Shown in pieces: positions 27,554-29,044 of a stretch of DNA of 29,044 bases. The notes below the pieces were generated by a model. It ran no database searches and was not told the DNA's origin. It worked only from the letters and a program-made list of their open reading frames with translations. The stretch lies in NCBI GenBank assembly GCA_003427395.1, contig BFEA01000046.1:4456236-4485279 (forward strand), read 5' to 3'. The position numbers were made by a program, and so were the translations under genes. Within the stretch, counting starts at the first letter, position 1. Each line of letters begins with the position of its first letter. Source of the DNA: Chara braunii (taxonomy: Eukaryota; Streptophyta; Charophyceae; Charales; Characeae).

Positions 27554-29044
27554 GAAGAACCGAGCTTACCTGCGAGGGCGAAGCTGTCTGTATGAGGGAG
27601 GGACCACAGTTCGGGTGGGAGGGGCTGGTCGTGAAGCTTTCTNAGCTAACCTGCGCTTTTCATAATGCGCGTAGATCAGCGGTGCAGATGCTTTCAAATC
27701 TTCGCCTGAAATCCACCGAGTGTCGTCGCGATCGCATGCTTTGAATGGGACTTTGTACTGCCGCGGCTTGCTGCCGTACTTGCGAGATGACGCAGTCAAC
27801 TTCCTGATGGCCATCCATAGAAGGAGGGTCCTGCGATCGTCGGTCCGGAGAGTCGTAGCTCTTGGCTTGCGTGTATGTTGCCAGCTTCGAGGCGTGGAAG
27901 ACCGGATGGACCGTCAGATGCTTTGGAATGTTGATCACAAATGAACAGCCATCGGGCTCATCGCCCGCGGCTGATGTGCCCGCTCCGTCTGCCCGTCTGT
28001 CTGAGGATGTCAGGCCGAACTTGGTTTCACTGTTGTGCCGGACTCCTTCATGAGAGCAGTCCAAAACGCCGACATGAAAACGAGTGTCGCGGTCGCTGAC
28101 AATGTCTTCTGGTACACCGTGGCCACAAATCCAACCAGTGTGCAGGAGGCGTGCCAGCTCGGGAGCCGTGGAGTAGTACTTGCAAGGGAGAAAACGCGCG
28201 TACTTACTCAATCGGTCCACAACCGTGAGGATGCCGTCGTGCCCGAACTGGTCGCGAGGAAACGGACCGGTGACGTCCATGGCAATGGAGAGACCGGGTT
28301 CCCGTGGGATAGGCATCGGGTGTAACTCGCCATAGGGATTGAGGTTGCGGGGCTTGCTGCGTCGCCGAACTTTGCAAGAGTCGCAATACCGAGTGACATC
28401 GGTAATGAGGTCGGGCCATCGGAATCGCTGTCGAAGCCGTGCAATAGTGCGGTTGACTCCGAAATGGCCGGCGAGTCGTGAATCATGATACTCGCCGAGG
28501 AGGCGAGTCCGAAGACGACGGTCGCGTGGGACGCATAGTAAGTCCTTGCCTCTCGAGTGGAGGAGCAAGTACCCGTCGGCAATGCGATAATGGCTGGTCG
28601 GCGAGTGATCCGAAGATAGTTGTGCATAGAGCGTGCCTAAGTCCGGATCAGACTCATATGCTCGGATGAAGTGTCGCTGAAGCTCCTCGTCGAATGCGAA
28701 GGCATGATGTGTCATAGCGCAAAGATCTGGTCGCGAGAGTGCATCTGCTGTGCGATTTGAGAGGCCGGGTAGATGTTTCGGTGTGAAGTCTAACTGGTCG
28801 ATGAAGTATATCCATCGTTCGATCGTGCTGCTCACCGTATCCTGCGTCTTGTAGTAGGTCAATGGATTGTTGTCCGTAACCCATGTGAACCTACGACGCC
28901 CAAGGAGGAAGTGCCGCCATCGCTTGAGAGCCATGACGAACGCGAGTAGCTCCTTCTTCCTTGCATCATCAAGCGAGTTGATGGGAGGCACTTTGTGGCT
29001 GAAATACTCCACAGGGTGCCAGTCGTCGCCGTCGTGTTGTTCCA
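27554..29044 (-). pseudogene. pol 3' half of element C: RNase H, integrase, chromodomain
   Basis: The main minus-strand frame is open to the window edge (DDWHPVEYFSHKV at the edge), so the gene starts beyond 29044. Residues are counted from 29012. RNase H: KKELLAFVMALKRW (19-32), TWVTDNNPL (43-51), NRTADALSR (86-94). Integrase: zinc-binding H176, H183, C210, C213 (YHDSRLAGHFG, YCDSCK), core AMDVTGPF (D246) and IVSDRDTRF (D307). A frameshift follows; the third acidic motif (TDGQTE) is in another frame near 27980-28000. Next comes a junction into PDGCSFVINIP and HPVFHASKL, so the rest of the core and most of the C-terminal region are deleted. A further frameshift near 27790 moves the chromodomain (QYKVPFKACDRDDTRWISGE, EDLKASAPLIYAHYEKR) to the frame 27566-27814. 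One undetermined base is at 27643. Confidence 0.85.

Overview
The window reads as eukaryotic, repeat-dominated nuclear DNA, most likely from a streptophyte plant or alga. The support is Ty3/gypsy elements with C-terminal chromodomain-like segments (chromoviruses), a primer-binding site resembling the one for plant initiator tRNA-Met, many microsatellites and minisatellites, and no bacterial-style operons or ribosome binding sites. Chara-like algae are a guess from memory; the sequence alone does not fix the species. I found no intact cellular gene, rRNA, convincing tRNA or CRISPR array. Almost every recognisable protein signal is a broken retrotransposon gene.

Left part (754-9448, + strand): element A, a Ty3/gypsy element. 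It has a 5' LTR (754-2030), a primer-binding site (2033-2044), an unusually long AT-rich leader made of a tandemly duplicated unit of about 530 bp, a frameshifted gag with a zinc knuckle, an aspartic protease, and a reverse transcriptase cut off at the SFLG motif. The second leader copy is split by a 1046-bp insertion with 15-16 bp terminal inverted repeats and a TTCA duplication (3024-4069). The protease to early-RT stretch is duplicated in tandem, and the second copy carries a 70-bp poly-C run.

Centre left (9842-about 14640, + strand): element B, a different and heavily decayed Ty3/gypsy pol (RT, RNase H, integrase, GPY/F, chromodomain-like). Its integrase core is interrupted by a 769-bp sequence with GTGCGG/CCGCAC-rich ends and a TGCAAG direct duplication (11842-12610).

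Centre (14640-23336): mostly non-coding, with several local duplications (about 200 bp, 80 bp, 66 bp and 61 bp units), a 13-bp-stem hairpin, a minus-strand protease remnant (17899-18267) and a possible minus-strand Ty1/copia RNase H remnant (about 22440-22720).

Right part: a minus-strand gag/protease remnant (24093-25160) lies between two direct repeats of about 310 bp with TG...CA ends (23337-23642 and 25157-25467). Then comes the 3' LTR of element C (26335-27540, minus strand), its polypurine tract (27541-27553) and the 3' half of its pol (RNase H, integrase, chromodomain) running off the window edge at 29044. The LTR of C belongs to the same family as the LTR of A, so the window is framed by two oppositely oriented members of one LTR family. 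The window is best understood as nested insertions plus repeated local tandem duplications, not as a functional gene cluster.
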